From the NCBI GenBank assembly GCA_958423535.1, contig CATZRJ010000010.1, forward strand, positions 1 to 42,023: DNA of 42,023 nt, given 5' to 3'. The notes under the pieces are model-generated. The model saw nothing but the letters and a program-made list of their open reading frames with translations, did not search any database and was not told the origin of the DNA. Below are positions 7,350-15,211 of the stretch, in pieces; the stretch's first letter is position 1, and the number at the start of each line of letters is the position of its first letter. Position numbers and translations under genes: made by a program. This DNA is from an uncultured Collinsella sp. GTDB taxonomy: Bacteria; Actinomycetota; Coriobacteriia; Coriobacteriales; Coriobacteriaceae.

Positions 7350-8685
7350 AAGCCTCTCGAATGATGAGAAGCTTGAGGACATCTCGTCTATCATCAGCGT
7401 CGTGCACGCCGGAGGGCAGGTGCAGCTGGTGGTCGGGCCCACGGTCGACAAGGTCTACGACGAGGTTTGTAAGCAGGGCGGATTCGAGGTCACGGTATCG
7501 ATTGACGAGGAACTCGATGGCCCTCAGCTTAGCTGGAAGGAGCGCTTGGCGCCCAAGCACCTCTTCAATCAGCTGCTCGATGCCGTGAGCGGCGCTATCA
7601 CCCCGATCCTTCCGATCTTTTGTGTCGCCGGTATCTTCAAGATGCTCGTTATTCTGTTTGGGCCCGAAGGCGCCGGTTTTATGTCCGAAACGAGCGACCT
7701 GTATCGGATCCTTTCCCTGGTGGGCGATGCGGCGTATTACTACTTCCCGGTGTTTGCCGCCTATAGCTCGGCTAAGAAGTTCAAAACGAGTCCTGTGCTG
7801 GCACTGCTCATCGCTGTTGTGATGATTTATCCCGACATGCTCGCTATTGTTGAGGACGGAAAGCCTTTCAGCGTCTTCGGCATCCCCATGCAGCTCGTCA
7901 ACTACACCCAGGCTGTTCTTCCGGTCATCTTGATCACCTGGGCCCAGTCCTATGTTGAGCGCTTCTTTAAGAAGATCTCGCCTGATATGTTGCGCATTCT
8001 GATCGTACCCGTGGGTACGGTGCTCGTGATGTTGCCGGTCGCGCTGTGCCTCTGCGGCCCTGCCGTCCAATTTGTCATGGGCCTTGTGGCCGATTTCATC
8101 ATTTGGCTCGCCTCTGTTGCCGGTCCCGCTGCGACCGCGGTTATCGGCGCATTCTGGAATCTGATCATCGCCACCGGCATGCACGTGCCGATCTATACCG
8201 CCATATTGCCCGCCGCGCTCCAGAACGGTTACGACGCCATCTTATACCCCGGCACCGCGGTTGTAGCCTACACCACGCTTGCCATCGCGCTCGCCTATGG
8301 CCTGCGCGCTAAGGGCAAGGAGAGTCGAGCCACGGGCTGGAACTTGTTCATCACCTATGCCTTCGGTCGCGTGAGTGAGCCCATCATCTACGGCATCCTG
8401 TTTCGCGACAAGAAGGCTCTTGCCTGGAACATGATTGGTGGTGCTGTCGGTGGTCTGCTGGTAAGCCTTCTTCATGCCAACGTCTATATCTTCACTGGCG
8501 TTGGTTTCCCATGGATGAACGTGCTCATGTTTGCTCAGGATATCATCCCTGGCACCATTGGGTGTCTTGCTGGCGGTGCCGTGACGTTTGCGTTGGCGAT
8601 GATTTTTGGATTTGAAGGACAGGAGAAGATGCCGTTGAAGTCCAAGAGCGGCGATTCTGAGGCCGTTGAATCCGTCGAGGCATAA
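7237..8685 (+). CDS. Beta-glucoside-family PTS permease, EIIBC
   Basis: Membrane sugar transporter that phosphorylates its substrate during uptake, probably beta-glucosides given its neighbours. The N-terminal EIIB domain (1-90) carries the phosphorylation site Cys27 in THCMTRLRF. The EIIC domain (~100-470) has about ten hydrophobic segments and the substrate-site motif FGRVSEPIIYG. At 482 residues it lacks the C-terminal EIIA domain found in full BglF-type proteins (~620), so a separate EIIA, such as a glucose EIIA, must act in trans. Tandem ATGs occur at 7234 and 7237; I prefer 7237 because AAAGGAG (7224-7230) is better spaced. The beginning overlaps the BglG-type frame, and the GH1 gene follows. 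The final residues (SGDSEAVESVEA) form a short acidic tail. Confidence 0.9.
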   Translation: MANYKKVAEQILSTVGGAENVASVTHCMTRLRFNLKDESLSNDEKLEDISSIISVVHAGGQVQLVVGPTVDKVYDEVCKQGGFEVTVSIDEELDGPQLSWKERLAPKHLFNQLLDAVSGAITPILPIFCVAGIFKMLVILFGPEGAGFMSETSDLYRILSLVGDAAYYYFPVFAAYSSAKKFKTSPVLALLIAVVMIYPDMLAIVEDGKPFSVFGIPMQLVNYTQAVLPVILITWAQSYVERFFKKISPDMLRILIVPVGTVLVMLPVALCLCGPAVQFVMGLVADFIIWLASVAGPAATAVIGAFWNLIIATGMHVPIYTAILPAALQNGYDAILYPGTAVVAYTTLAIALAYGLRAKGKESRATGWNLFITYAFGRVSEPIIYGILFRDKKALAWNMIGGAVGGLLVSLLHANVYIFTGVGFPWMNVLMFAQDIIPGTIGCLAGGAVTFALAMIFGFEGQEKMPLKSKSGDSEAVESVEA

Positions 8686-8713
8686 GAGGCTACTACACAA
8701 ATATGCTCCCCAG

Positions 8714-8748
8714 CCGTTGCGCGGTCCGACCCCTTGGCCGCGCAACGG
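8714..8748. repeat. Inverted repeat between the PTS and GH1 genes
   Basis: CCGTTGCGCGG (8714-8724) pairs perfectly with CCGCGCAACGG (8738-8748). There is no T-run, so it may be an mRNA stabiliser or processing site within the operon rather than a terminator. Confidence 0.6.
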
Positions 8749-8831
8749 TACTGTGCTGTTGCGCGGCACTTGCCGAGTCCGTTGCGTTCGACAGTGTGGG
8801 CCGGGAATTTGATAGAAAGGACGACACCATA

Positions 8832-10250
8832 ATGTTTAGAGAAGATTTTTTATGGGGCGGGGCTCTGGCTGCAAACCAGTGCGAGGGAGGATGGAACGAA
8901 GGCGGTCGCGGTTTAGCCAATTCCGACATGCTGCCGTTTGGCGATCAACGCATGGACGTCATGCGGGGAGACCTTGATCCGCGTGCGTTGGCACCCGACA
9001 GCTTCTATCCCGCTCGCAAGGGCATTGATTTTTACCATAGGTACAAGCAGGATATTGAACTGTTTGCCCAGATGGGTTTTAAATGCCTGCGCTTATCAAT
9101 CGCCTGGAGCCGCATTTTTCCCAAAGGAGACGAAGCCGAGCCCAATGAAGAAGGCCTTGCCTTTTACGAGGATGTTTTTAGGACGTGTCGCGCGCATGAC
9201 ATTGAGCCTTTGGTGACGCTCAACCACTATGATGTCCCCATGCATCTCGTCGATGCGTATGGCGGATGGCGCGATCGCAGGTTGGTCGACCTGTTCGAGC
9301 GATATTCGCGTACCGTGTTCGAGCGCTATCGGGGATTGGTCAATTATTGGCTGACCTTTAACGAGATCAACATCATGACGCAGGCGTGCTTTATGGCGGC
9401 GGGGATCATCTTCGAGCAAGGGGAGAATCGCTATGCAACGGTTCACACGGCCGTGCACCATGTATTGGTTGCGAGCGCCCGTGCGGTCGGGGCGTGTCAT
9501 GAACTGTGCCCTGGGGCGAAGATCGGTTGCATGCTCAACGCAGGTGTCTTCTATCCGGCTACATGTGATCCGGACGATGTGCTGGCTGCGCAGGCTGAGA
9601 ATCGCAGCCATTACATGTTTACCGACGTCCAGGTGCGCGGTGCGTACCCGAGCTATGTTCTCAAGGAATACGCCCGCCATGGTTTTGAGGTGCCCTATCG
9701 GGATGATGACTGCGAAGTACTGGCTGCAAACCTGGTCGATTTCGTCTCGTTTTCGTATTACTCGACGCGCGTCGCAAAAGCGCATGCGGAAGGTCAGTTC
9801 GATTCGAACCTTCTTCGCTCGGCGCCTAATCCGTATCTAAAACAGGAGCCTTGGGGGAGGTTTATCGACCCCAAAGGGCTGCGCGTCACCATGAATGAAA
9901 TCTGGGATCGCTATCAAAAGCCGCTGTTCATCGTCGAAAACGGTTTGGGTGCTCCTGATGTGCCGGAAGATTCGGGTGAAATAGAAGACGACTATCGAGT
10001 TGAATACCTGCGGGCCCACATCGAGGCGATGAGGGAGACCGTCGAGCTCGACGGGGTGGAACTCATGGGATATACCTGTTGGGGCCCGATCGATTTGGTT
10101 TCGGTCGCCACAGGACAGATGCGTAAGCGCTACGGGTTTATCTATGTCGATCGAGACGATAGCGGTGCGGGCTCGTTTGAGAGACGTAAAAAGAAAAGCT
10201 TCGAATGGTACCGACGCGTAATAGCAAGCAATGGCGAAGACCTTGCGTAA
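8832..10250 (+). CDS. GH1 6-phospho-beta-glucosidase (first copy)
   Basis: A 472-residue cytoplasmic glycoside hydrolase that would split the phosphorylated beta-glucoside delivered by the preceding PTS into glucose 6-phosphate and glucose or aglycone. GH1 signatures: N-terminal FLWGGALAANQCEGG, acid/base Glu178 in WLTFNEIN, nucleophile Glu369 in FIVENGLGA. The C-terminal SVATGQMRKRYGFIYVD supplies the Ser/Lys/Tyr phosphate-binding set that marks 6-phospho enzymes. Start ATG 8832 follows AGAAAGGA; the in-frame upstream extension (from 8703) crosses an inverted repeat and is not protein-like. It is similar throughout to the second GH1 protein at 19890 but has less GC-biased codons. Cellobiose 6-phosphate versus aryl-glucoside phosphates cannot be decided. 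Confidence 0.92.
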   Translation: MFREDFLWGGALAANQCEGGWNEGGRGLANSDMLPFGDQRMDVMRGDLDPRALAPDSFYPARKGIDFYHRYKQDIELFAQMGFKCLRLSIAWSRIFPKGDEAEPNEEGLAFYEDVFRTCRAHDIEPLVTLNHYDVPMHLVDAYGGWRDRRLVDLFERYSRTVFERYRGLVNYWLTFNEINIMTQACFMAAGIIFEQGENRYATVHTAVHHVLVASARAVGACHELCPGAKIGCMLNAGVFYPATCDPDDVLAAQAENRSHYMFTDVQVRGAYPSYVLKEYARHGFEVPYRDDDCEVLAANLVDFVSFSYYSTRVAKAHAEGQFDSNLLRSAPNPYLKQEPWGRFIDPKGLRVTMNEIWDRYQKPLFIVENGLGAPDVPEDSGEIEDDYRVEYLRAHIEAMRETVELDGVELMGYTCWGPIDLVSVATGQMRKRYGFIYVDRDDSGAGSFERRKKKSFEWYRRVIASNGEDLA

Positions 10251-10303
10251 TAACGTTAAGATGGACAAATGCGCCCGTTGGGGGAATAGTCGTGCCACTT
10301 CGC

Positions 10304-10350
10304 TTGACAACAGGCTAAACTAGCTATTAAACATTTACTATTCTGTTTAG
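10304..10350 (+). promoter_or_regulatory. Promoter and probable operator of the LacI-type regulator gene
   Basis: TTGACA (10304-10309) is followed by TATTAA (15-bp spacing) or TTAAAC (17-bp). Overlapping it, TAAACA (10328-10333) and TGTTTA (10344-10349) form an inverted repeat. The same TAAAC/GTTTA half-sites recur in front of 11701 and between 33204 and 33695, which suggests autoregulation by the LacI-type protein. Confidence 0.5.
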
Positions 10351-10432
10351 ATTGAATTTGCGGTCGTTTAGTTGCCGAGCCACGGGGCGGTCAAGCCACG
10401 ATGCTCGGCCGCGACCGATGCTAGGGGGAACG

Positions 10433-11443
10433 ATGGCTAAAGCAAGCGTCCGCGAGATCAGCCGCATTACCGGCTTTTCGCCCGCAACCGTGTCCAACGC
10501 GCTCAACCGCAAGCGCAGCGTGAGCGAGGAGACCGCCAAGGTCATCCTGGAGTGCGCGCAGTCGCTTGGCTATCAGCAGTCGACGCAGCTCGAGAGCATC
10601 CAGTTTGTGCTTGCGCGCAAGACGGGCGCCATCCTGGACGAGAGCACCTTCCATCCCGCGGTCATCGAGGGCGTGGAGCGCCAGGCGCGTCGCCACGGCA
10701 TGAGCACGAGCTTTGTCTCGCTCGACTTTAGCGACCTGGACGCCGTGCGCCCGCAGGTCGAGGGCCTGATCGCCGACCCGTCGGCCGCCATCGTGCTGAT
10801 GGGTACCGAGCTGGGCGAGGAGGACTACGCCCTGTTCGCCGACGCTGCCGCCCACCTGATTGTGCTCGACGGCTGGAGCGATCGCCAGTACTTCGATGCC
10901 GTAGTCATCGCCAACACCGATTCGGTGCTGCGTGCCGTGGATTACCTTATCGAGAAAGGCCACAGGCAAATCGGCTATCTGGCGGGCGACCTTCGGATCC
11001 GCAACTTTAAGGACCGCGAGCGCGGCTATCGCCAAGCGCTTGAGGACGCGGGCCTCGAGGCCAATCCGGCATGGCGTGTCACGTTGGGCACCACGCTCGA
11101 GGGTGCCTATCGCGACATGGGCGTGTGGCTCGACAACGTCTCGCGCGACGATCTGCCGACGGCTTTCTTTGCCGAAAACGACGTGCTCGCCGTAGGCGCC
11201 ATGCGCGCGCTGAACGAGCACGGCATACGTGTCCCCGAGGATGTCTCAATCATCGGCTTTGACGATCTGTCTTTGGGCGCCTTCTCCAATCCGCCGCTCA
11301 CCACGGTGCATGTTCCCAAGCACGAGGTGGGCGAGATCGCGGTGCGCCGCCTGGTGGGCAACATCCGCAATCCCAAGAGCTATACCTGCAAGACGGCCGT
11401 GTCGACCTATTTTGTCGAGCGCCAGAGCGTGTGCGAGATCTAG
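10433..11443 (+). CDS. LacI/GalR-family transcriptional regulator
   Basis: A 336-residue DNA-binding repressor-type protein. The N-terminal helix-turn-helix reads SVREISRITGFSPATVSNALNRKRSVSEETAKVILECAQSLGYQ. The periplasmic-binding-protein-like effector domain covers ~60-330 and ends with the family motif IIGFDDLSLGAFSNPPLTTVHVPKHEVGEIAVRRL. The hinge lacks the usual run of LacI-like residues but the fold is clear. I chose ATG 10433, preceded by AGGGGGAA; the longer frame begins inside the promoter. The gene has its own promoter and terminator and sits between the beta-glucoside unit and the isomerase/transketolase operon, whose promoter carries the same half-sites as its own. It is therefore the leading candidate regulator of that operon and of the 33-kb divergent promoter. 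Confidence 0.9.
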   Translation: MAKASVREISRITGFSPATVSNALNRKRSVSEETAKVILECAQSLGYQQSTQLESIQFVLARKTGAILDESTFHPAVIEGVERQARRHGMSTSFVSLDFSDLDAVRPQVEGLIADPSAAIVLMGTELGEEDYALFADAAAHLIVLDGWSDRQYFDAVVIANTDSVLRAVDYLIEKGHRQIGYLAGDLRIRNFKDRERGYRQALEDAGLEANPAWRVTLGTTLEGAYRDMGVWLDNVSRDDLPTAFFAENDVLAVGAMRALNEHGIRVPEDVSIIGFDDLSLGAFSNPPLTTVHVPKHEVGEIAVRRLVGNIRNPKSYTCKTAVSTYFVERQSVCEI

Positions 11444-11508
11444 GCGAAGAAAACGCCGGGGGCAGGGCGGCAAAGCTCGCTAAGGCAGCCATATCTAACG
11501 CTACTAAG

Positions 11509-11534
11509 AGAGGGTCCTTCGGGGCCCTCTTTTT
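11509..11534 (+). terminator. Terminator of the LacI-type gene
   Basis: AGAGGGTCC (11509-11517), TTCG tetraloop, GGGCCCTCT (11522-11530), then a T-run: a textbook rho-independent terminator. Confidence 0.9.
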
Positions 11535-11585
11535 GTTTCCCTTGTATGTTCAGTTTGTTTACATACCGTTTAGGCTGATTTCTCT

Positions 11586-11680
11586 ACCGTTTACGGGACT
11601 TTCGCGCTAGACTATTAAACAAAAGAGTAAAACATTTAGTAAACAGAACAAAACGAAACATGCGTCTGTTTACTGAACAT
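11586..11680 (+). promoter_or_regulatory. Promoter and operator cluster of the isomerase/transketolase/kinase operon
   Basis: TTTACG (11590-11595) and TATTAA (11613-11618) are spaced by 17 bp. A GTTTAC box (11589-11594) overlaps the -35. Downstream, ACATTTAGTAAACAGA (11633-11648) and TCTGTTTACTGAACATGT (11665-11682) form an imperfect inverted repeat. TCTGTTTACTGAAC is the exact complement of a site at 33567-33580. The placement over and after the promoter fits repression. Confidence 0.6.
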
Positions 11681-11700
11681 GTGATTAGGGGAGGACGTAC

Positions 11701-13101
11701 ATGGACAAGATCAAGCTCGGCTTTGTGCCCACGCGCCGCAGCATCTTTAGCGCGCCGGACGCAATCAAGTATCGCGGCCTGACGGCTGATCGCCTGCGCG
11801 AGATCGGCGTCGACATCGTGGATATCGACGACATCAATGACGAGGGCCTGCTGTTCGACGACAGCCACATTGAGCCTATCGTCAAGAAATTCCGCGCCGA
11901 GGGCGTCGATGGCATTATGCTGTGCCACGCCAACTTTGGCACCGAGTACGTTTGCGCTCGCCTTGCCCGCGAGCTCGGCCTACCCGTGCTGTTGTGGGGC
12001 CCGCGCGACGAGCGCCCCGAGCCCGACGGCACCCGCCTGCGCGATAGCCAGTGCGGCCTGTTCGCCACCGGCAAGGTCCTGCGCCGCTTCCAGGTTCCCT
12101 TCACCTACATGACCAACTGCCGCCTGACCGACCCCGAGTTCGAGCGCGGCGTTTGGGACTTTTTGGCCGTGTGCAACGTGGTCAAGACCTTCAAGCACAC
12201 CCGCATCCTGCAGATGGCCACCCGTCCGTTCGACTTCTGGTCGACCATGTGCAACGAGGGCGAGCTGCTCGAGAAGTTCAACATCCAGCTTTCGCCCATT
12301 CCCATGACCGAGCTTGTCCAGGCCGTGCGCGACGCCCAGACCGACGAGCAGGCCATGGCCGCCATGCTGGCCCACATCGACGACAGCTTTGAGATCTGCA
12401 TCCCCGAGGACAAGGTCCCCGCGGTCGCCGGTCTTGCCATCGCCATGAAGCGCCTGGTCGAGAAGTATGGCTGCAACGCCGGTGCCATTCAGTGCTGGAA
12501 CGCTCTGCAGGACGAGCTGGGCATTATGCCCTGCGCCGCCAACGCCATCCTCAACGAGATGGGCATCCCTATCGTATGCGAGACCGATATCCACGGCGCC
12601 ATCACCGCGCTGATGGTCGAGGCCGCCGACCTGGGCCGTCACCGCGGCATGTTCGCCGACTGGACCGTGCGCCATCCCGATAACGAGAACGGTGAGTTGC
12701 TGCAGCACTGCGGACCCTGGCCCTGCAGCTGCGCGGCCGTCAAGCCCAAGCTCACCTACCCGCTGGCTTTCGATCATCCCGGCGCGCTGACGGCCGAGGC
12801 CAAGCACGGCGACCTCACCCTTGCCCGCTTTGACGGCGACAACGGCGAGTACTCGCTGCTGCTGGGCAACGCACGGGGCATCGACGGCCCGGCCGGCATG
12901 GGCACCTACCTGTGGGTCGAGGTCGACAACCTCAAGCGCCTCGAGGCCAAGATTGTCGAGGGTCCCTACATCCACCACTGCGTCGCTATTCACGCCAACG
13001 TGGTGCCGGTGCTCTACGAGGCGTGCAAGTACCTCGGCATCCAACCCGACCTGTACGACCCGATTGAGCAGGACGTTAAAGCTTACCTGCGCGGCGAGTA
13101 G
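11701..13101 (+). CDS. L-fucose/L-arabinose isomerase-superfamily sugar isomerase
   Basis: A 466-residue cytoplasmic protein of the FucI fold. It opens with the sugar-isomerase N-domain (KLGFVPTRRSIFS) and carries an IPIVCETDIHGAIT segment (Glu294, Asp296) that matches the metal-binding Glu/Asp pair of fucose isomerases. A C-terminal Ig-like lid with IHHCVAIHANV supplies a likely metal-binding His. Such enzymes interconvert aldoses and ketoses with Mn2+. It is shorter than E. coli FucI (591) and belongs to the ~470-residue FucIase group, whose substrates are largely unassigned. It is the first gene of an operon with a split transketolase and an FGGY kinase, so it probably makes the ketose which that kinase phosphorylates. 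D-apiose to D-apulose is one attractive possibility, but L-fucose, D-arabinose or another sugar remain open. Start ATG 11701 follows AGGGGAGG. Confidence 0.82.
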   Translation: MDKIKLGFVPTRRSIFSAPDAIKYRGLTADRLREIGVDIVDIDDINDEGLLFDDSHIEPIVKKFRAEGVDGIMLCHANFGTEYVCARLARELGLPVLLWGPRDERPEPDGTRLRDSQCGLFATGKVLRRFQVPFTYMTNCRLTDPEFERGVWDFLAVCNVVKTFKHTRILQMATRPFDFWSTMCNEGELLEKFNIQLSPIPMTELVQAVRDAQTDEQAMAAMLAHIDDSFEICIPEDKVPAVAGLAIAMKRLVEKYGCNAGAIQCWNALQDELGIMPCAANAILNEMGIPIVCETDIHGAITALMVEAADLGRHRGMFADWTVRHPDNENGELLQHCGPWPCSCAAVKPKLTYPLAFDHPGALTAEAKHGDLTLARFDGDNGEYSLLLGNARGIDGPAGMGTYLWVEVDNLKRLEAKIVEGPYIHHCVAIHANVVPVLYEACKYLGIQPDLYDPIEQDVKAYLRGE

Positions 13102-13132
13102 GGTCGTGCCTACTTTGTAGCAACGAGCCGGC

Positions 13133-13231
13133 GCGCTACCACAGCACCCAACCTTGCGGTTCAAGCCGTCGCTTGCGTACCAAAGTACGCGGCGCTCCTC
13201 TTTCACCGCAATCTTGGGCACTGTGGAAACG
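13133..13231. repeat. Structured hairpin element, copy 1
   Basis: A ~99-bp imperfect inverted repeat. The outer arms 13139-13160 and 13205-13226 pair at about 19 of 22 positions, and the inner GCGTAC/GTACGC closes the tip. It is related to the element at 15057-15157. Between the copies, stem positions change on both sides so that pairing is kept (TTGCGG/CCGCAA here, TTGCCG/CGGCAA there). It fills most of the 171-bp gap before the transketolase gene. Confidence 0.75.
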
Positions 13232-13272
13232 CGGTGGCTTTGACTTTGGAAATTCCCTGAAAGGAGTTTTTC

Positions 13273-14109
13273 GTGGCAACTATCGAAGAGCTTGAGTCCC
13301 TGCGTTGGGACCTTCGCCGCGATTGCGTCGATATCATCATGGCTGGCGCCGGCGGCCACATCGGCGGCGACATGTCGGTGATCGACGCCCTCATGACCCT
13401 CTACGCCAACCACCTCAACATTTCGCCCGAGACCGTCGACGATCCCAACCGCGACCGCTTCGTGCTCTCCAAGGGCCACGCCATGGAAGCCTACTACGCG
13501 GTGCTCTGCCACGAAGGCTATCTTGACCTCGACGACGTCAAAGCTCGCTTCTCCAAGTTCGGCAGCCCCTACATCGGCCACCCCAACAACAAGCTCAAGG
13601 GCATCGAGATGAACTCGGGCTCGCTGGGTCACGGCCTGCCCGTGGCCGTGGGCATGGCGCTCGCCGGCAAGATGGACGGCCGCGATTACCGCGTCTACAC
13701 CATCATGGGCGATGGCGAGCTTGCCGAGGGCTCGGTCTGGGAGGGCGCCATGAGCGGCGGCAACTATCAGCTCGATAACCTGTGCGCGCTCGTGGACCGC
13801 AACCGCCTGCAGATCAGCGGTAGCACCGAGGACGTTATGAAGCAGGACTCGCAGGAGGAGCGCTGGGCCGCCTTCGGCTGGAACGTGCTCTCCATTCCGG
13901 GCAACGACGTCCGGGCCATCGACGCCGCGCTGACGCTTGCGGCCGAGACCTGCGGCAAGCCCACGGTCATCATCCTCAACACGGTGAAGGGCTATGGCTC
14001 GCCCGTTATGGAGGACAAGGCCGCCTGGCACCATCACCTGCCCAACGATGAGGAATATGCCCAGATCATCGCCGATTTCGCTGCCCATAAGGAGGCCATC
14101 AATGGCTAA
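13273..14109 (+). CDS. Transketolase, N-terminal (thiamine-diphosphate-binding) subunit
   Basis: A 278-residue subunit equivalent to the first half of transketolase. It holds the ThDP-pyrophosphate and Mg2+ site: GDGELAEGSVWEGAMSGG (Asp and Glu of the GDG...N motif), plus GSLGHGLPVAVGMALAGK and LSKGHAMEAYYAVL. Together with the next gene it would move a two-carbon unit from a ketose phosphate to an aldose acceptor. Starts with GTG 13273 after AAGGAG. It overlaps the C-terminal subunit gene by 8 nt (ATGGCTAA), implying translational coupling and a 1:1 complex. Split transketolases occur both as housekeeping enzymes and as specialised ones, such as the apulose-4-phosphate (AptA/AptB) and sulfofructose transketolases. 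Its place between a sugar isomerase and an FGGY kinase favours a specialised role, which is an inference. Confidence 0.92.
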   Translation: MATIEELESLRWDLRRDCVDIIMAGAGGHIGGDMSVIDALMTLYANHLNISPETVDDPNRDRFVLSKGHAMEAYYAVLCHEGYLDLDDVKARFSKFGSPYIGHPNNKLKGIEMNSGSLGHGLPVAVGMALAGKMDGRDYRVYTIMGDGELAEGSVWEGAMSGGNYQLDNLCALVDRNRLQISGSTEDVMKQDSQEERWAAFGWNVLSIPGNDVRAIDAALTLAAETCGKPTVIILNTVKGYGSPVMEDKAAWHHHLPNDEEYAQIIADFAAHKEAING

Positions 14110-15040
14110 CAAGATCGCCAATCGCAAGGTTATCTGCGACACGCTGCTCGAGGCCGCGAAGACCGATAAGGACATCGTCGTCCTGTGCTCCGACTCCCGC
14201 GGCTCCGCATCGCTCACGCCGTTCTTTGATCAGTATCCCCAGCAGTCCGTCGAGGTCGGCATCGCCGAGCAGGACCTGGTGAGCATCGCCGCCGGCATGG
14301 CTTCGTGCGGCAAGAAGGCCTGGGCCGCCTCGCCGGCGTCCTTTGTGACCACGCGCTCGTATGAGCAGTGCAAGGTCGACGTCTCGTACTCCAACACCAA
14401 CGTCAAGCTCATCGGCATCTCGGGCGGCGTGTCCTACGGCGCCTTGGGCATGAGCCATCACTCCGCGCAGGATATCGCCGCCATGAGCGCGATTCCCAAC
14501 ATGCGCGTGTATCTGCCGAGCGATCGCTTCCAGACCGCCGAGCTCGTGCGCGCCCTGGTCGCCGACAACAAGCCGGCCTACATCCGCGTGGGCCGCAACC
14601 CGGTCGAGGACGTGTACACCGAGGGCGAGTGCCCGTTCCAGATGGATCGCGCCACCTGGGTGCGCCGCGGCACCGATGTGACGCTCGTCGCCACCGGCGA
14701 GATGGTCCGTCATGCCGTGGACGCCGCCGACCTGCTGGCCGAGCAGGGCATCTCGGCAACGGTGCTCGACATGTATTGCGTCAAGCCGCTTGACGCCGAG
14801 GCCGTGATTGAGGCTGCCGGTGCCACGCGCGCCGTCGTGACTGTCGAGGAGCACAGTCCCTTCGGCGGCTTGGGCTCTATGGTCGCGCAGGTGGTGGGCG
14901 AGCATTGCCCGCGTCCGGTCAAGTGCCTCTCCCTGCCCGACGCGCCGGTCATCACCGGCACGAGCCCCGAGGTCTTTGCACACTACGGTCTGACGGGTGC
15001 CGGAATCGCCAAGACCGTTGCCGAGTTCCTCGGCAACTAG
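14102..15040 (+). CDS. Transketolase, C-terminal subunit
   Basis: A 312-residue subunit equivalent to the pyrimidine-binding and C-terminal domains of transketolase. Visible features: VEVGIAEQDLVSIAAGMASCGKKAWAAS with the catalytic Glu that activates ThDP, the Phe/Tyr-rich segment SFVTTRSYEQCKVDVSYSN, and the C-terminal domain GEMVRHAVDAADLLAEQGISATVLDMYCVKPLD. The start ATG 14102 has AAGGAGG (14089-14095) upstream, inside the 3' end of the N-terminal subunit gene. The closest architectural matches are two-subunit enzymes such as AptB or housekeeping archaeal/Firmicute pairs. The stop is followed by a 171-bp gap that holds the second structured hairpin. Confidence 0.92.
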   Translation: MANKIANRKVICDTLLEAAKTDKDIVVLCSDSRGSASLTPFFDQYPQQSVEVGIAEQDLVSIAAGMASCGKKAWAASPASFVTTRSYEQCKVDVSYSNTNVKLIGISGGVSYGALGMSHHSAQDIAAMSAIPNMRVYLPSDRFQTAELVRALVADNKPAYIRVGRNPVEDVYTEGECPFQMDRATWVRRGTDVTLVATGEMVRHAVDAADLLAEQGISATVLDMYCVKPLDAEAVIEAAGATRAVVTVEEHSPFGGLGSMVAQVVGEHCPRPVKCLSLPDAPVITGTSPEVFAHYGLTGAGIAKTVAEFLGN

Positions 15041-15056
15041 TAGAAACAGACGCTGC

Positions 15057-15157
15057 GCGGCCGCCAAGCACCGCACCTTGCCGTTCAAACCGTCGCTTGC
15101 GTACACAGAGTACGCGGCGCTCCTCTTTCACGGCAATCTGCGGCACTTGACGGCCGC
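15057..15157. repeat. Structured hairpin element, copy 2
   Basis: A ~101-bp imperfect inverted repeat with 27-nt arms (15057-15083 and 15131-15157; about 22 of 27 pair) and an inner GCGTAC...GTACGC stem. It shares the core TTCAA[G/A]CCGTCGCTTGCGTAC and TACGCGGCGCTCCTCTTTCA with copy 1. The compensating stem changes show that structure is conserved, not only sequence. Confidence 0.78.
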
Positions 15158-15211
15158 TCGCTCCTTGTCCGTCAGGTCGTCTTCGATTTGACGGAAGGAA
15201 TGGGAGAGTAC

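Noticed and set aside
8703..8831. N-terminal extension of the first GH1 protein
   Set aside because: It crosses an inverted repeat, lacks family similarity, and a good RBS precedes ATG 8832.
11980..14217. 745-codon open frame on the minus strand
   Set aside because: Antisense to the isomerase and transketolase genes; translates the hairpin element as well and shows no protein motifs.
13273..15040. Sulfoquinovose transketolase (sulfo-TK) operon
   Set aside because: The sulfo-TK pathway does not need an FGGY kinase, and no sulfo-sugar transporter, SQ glycosidase or exporter is nearby.
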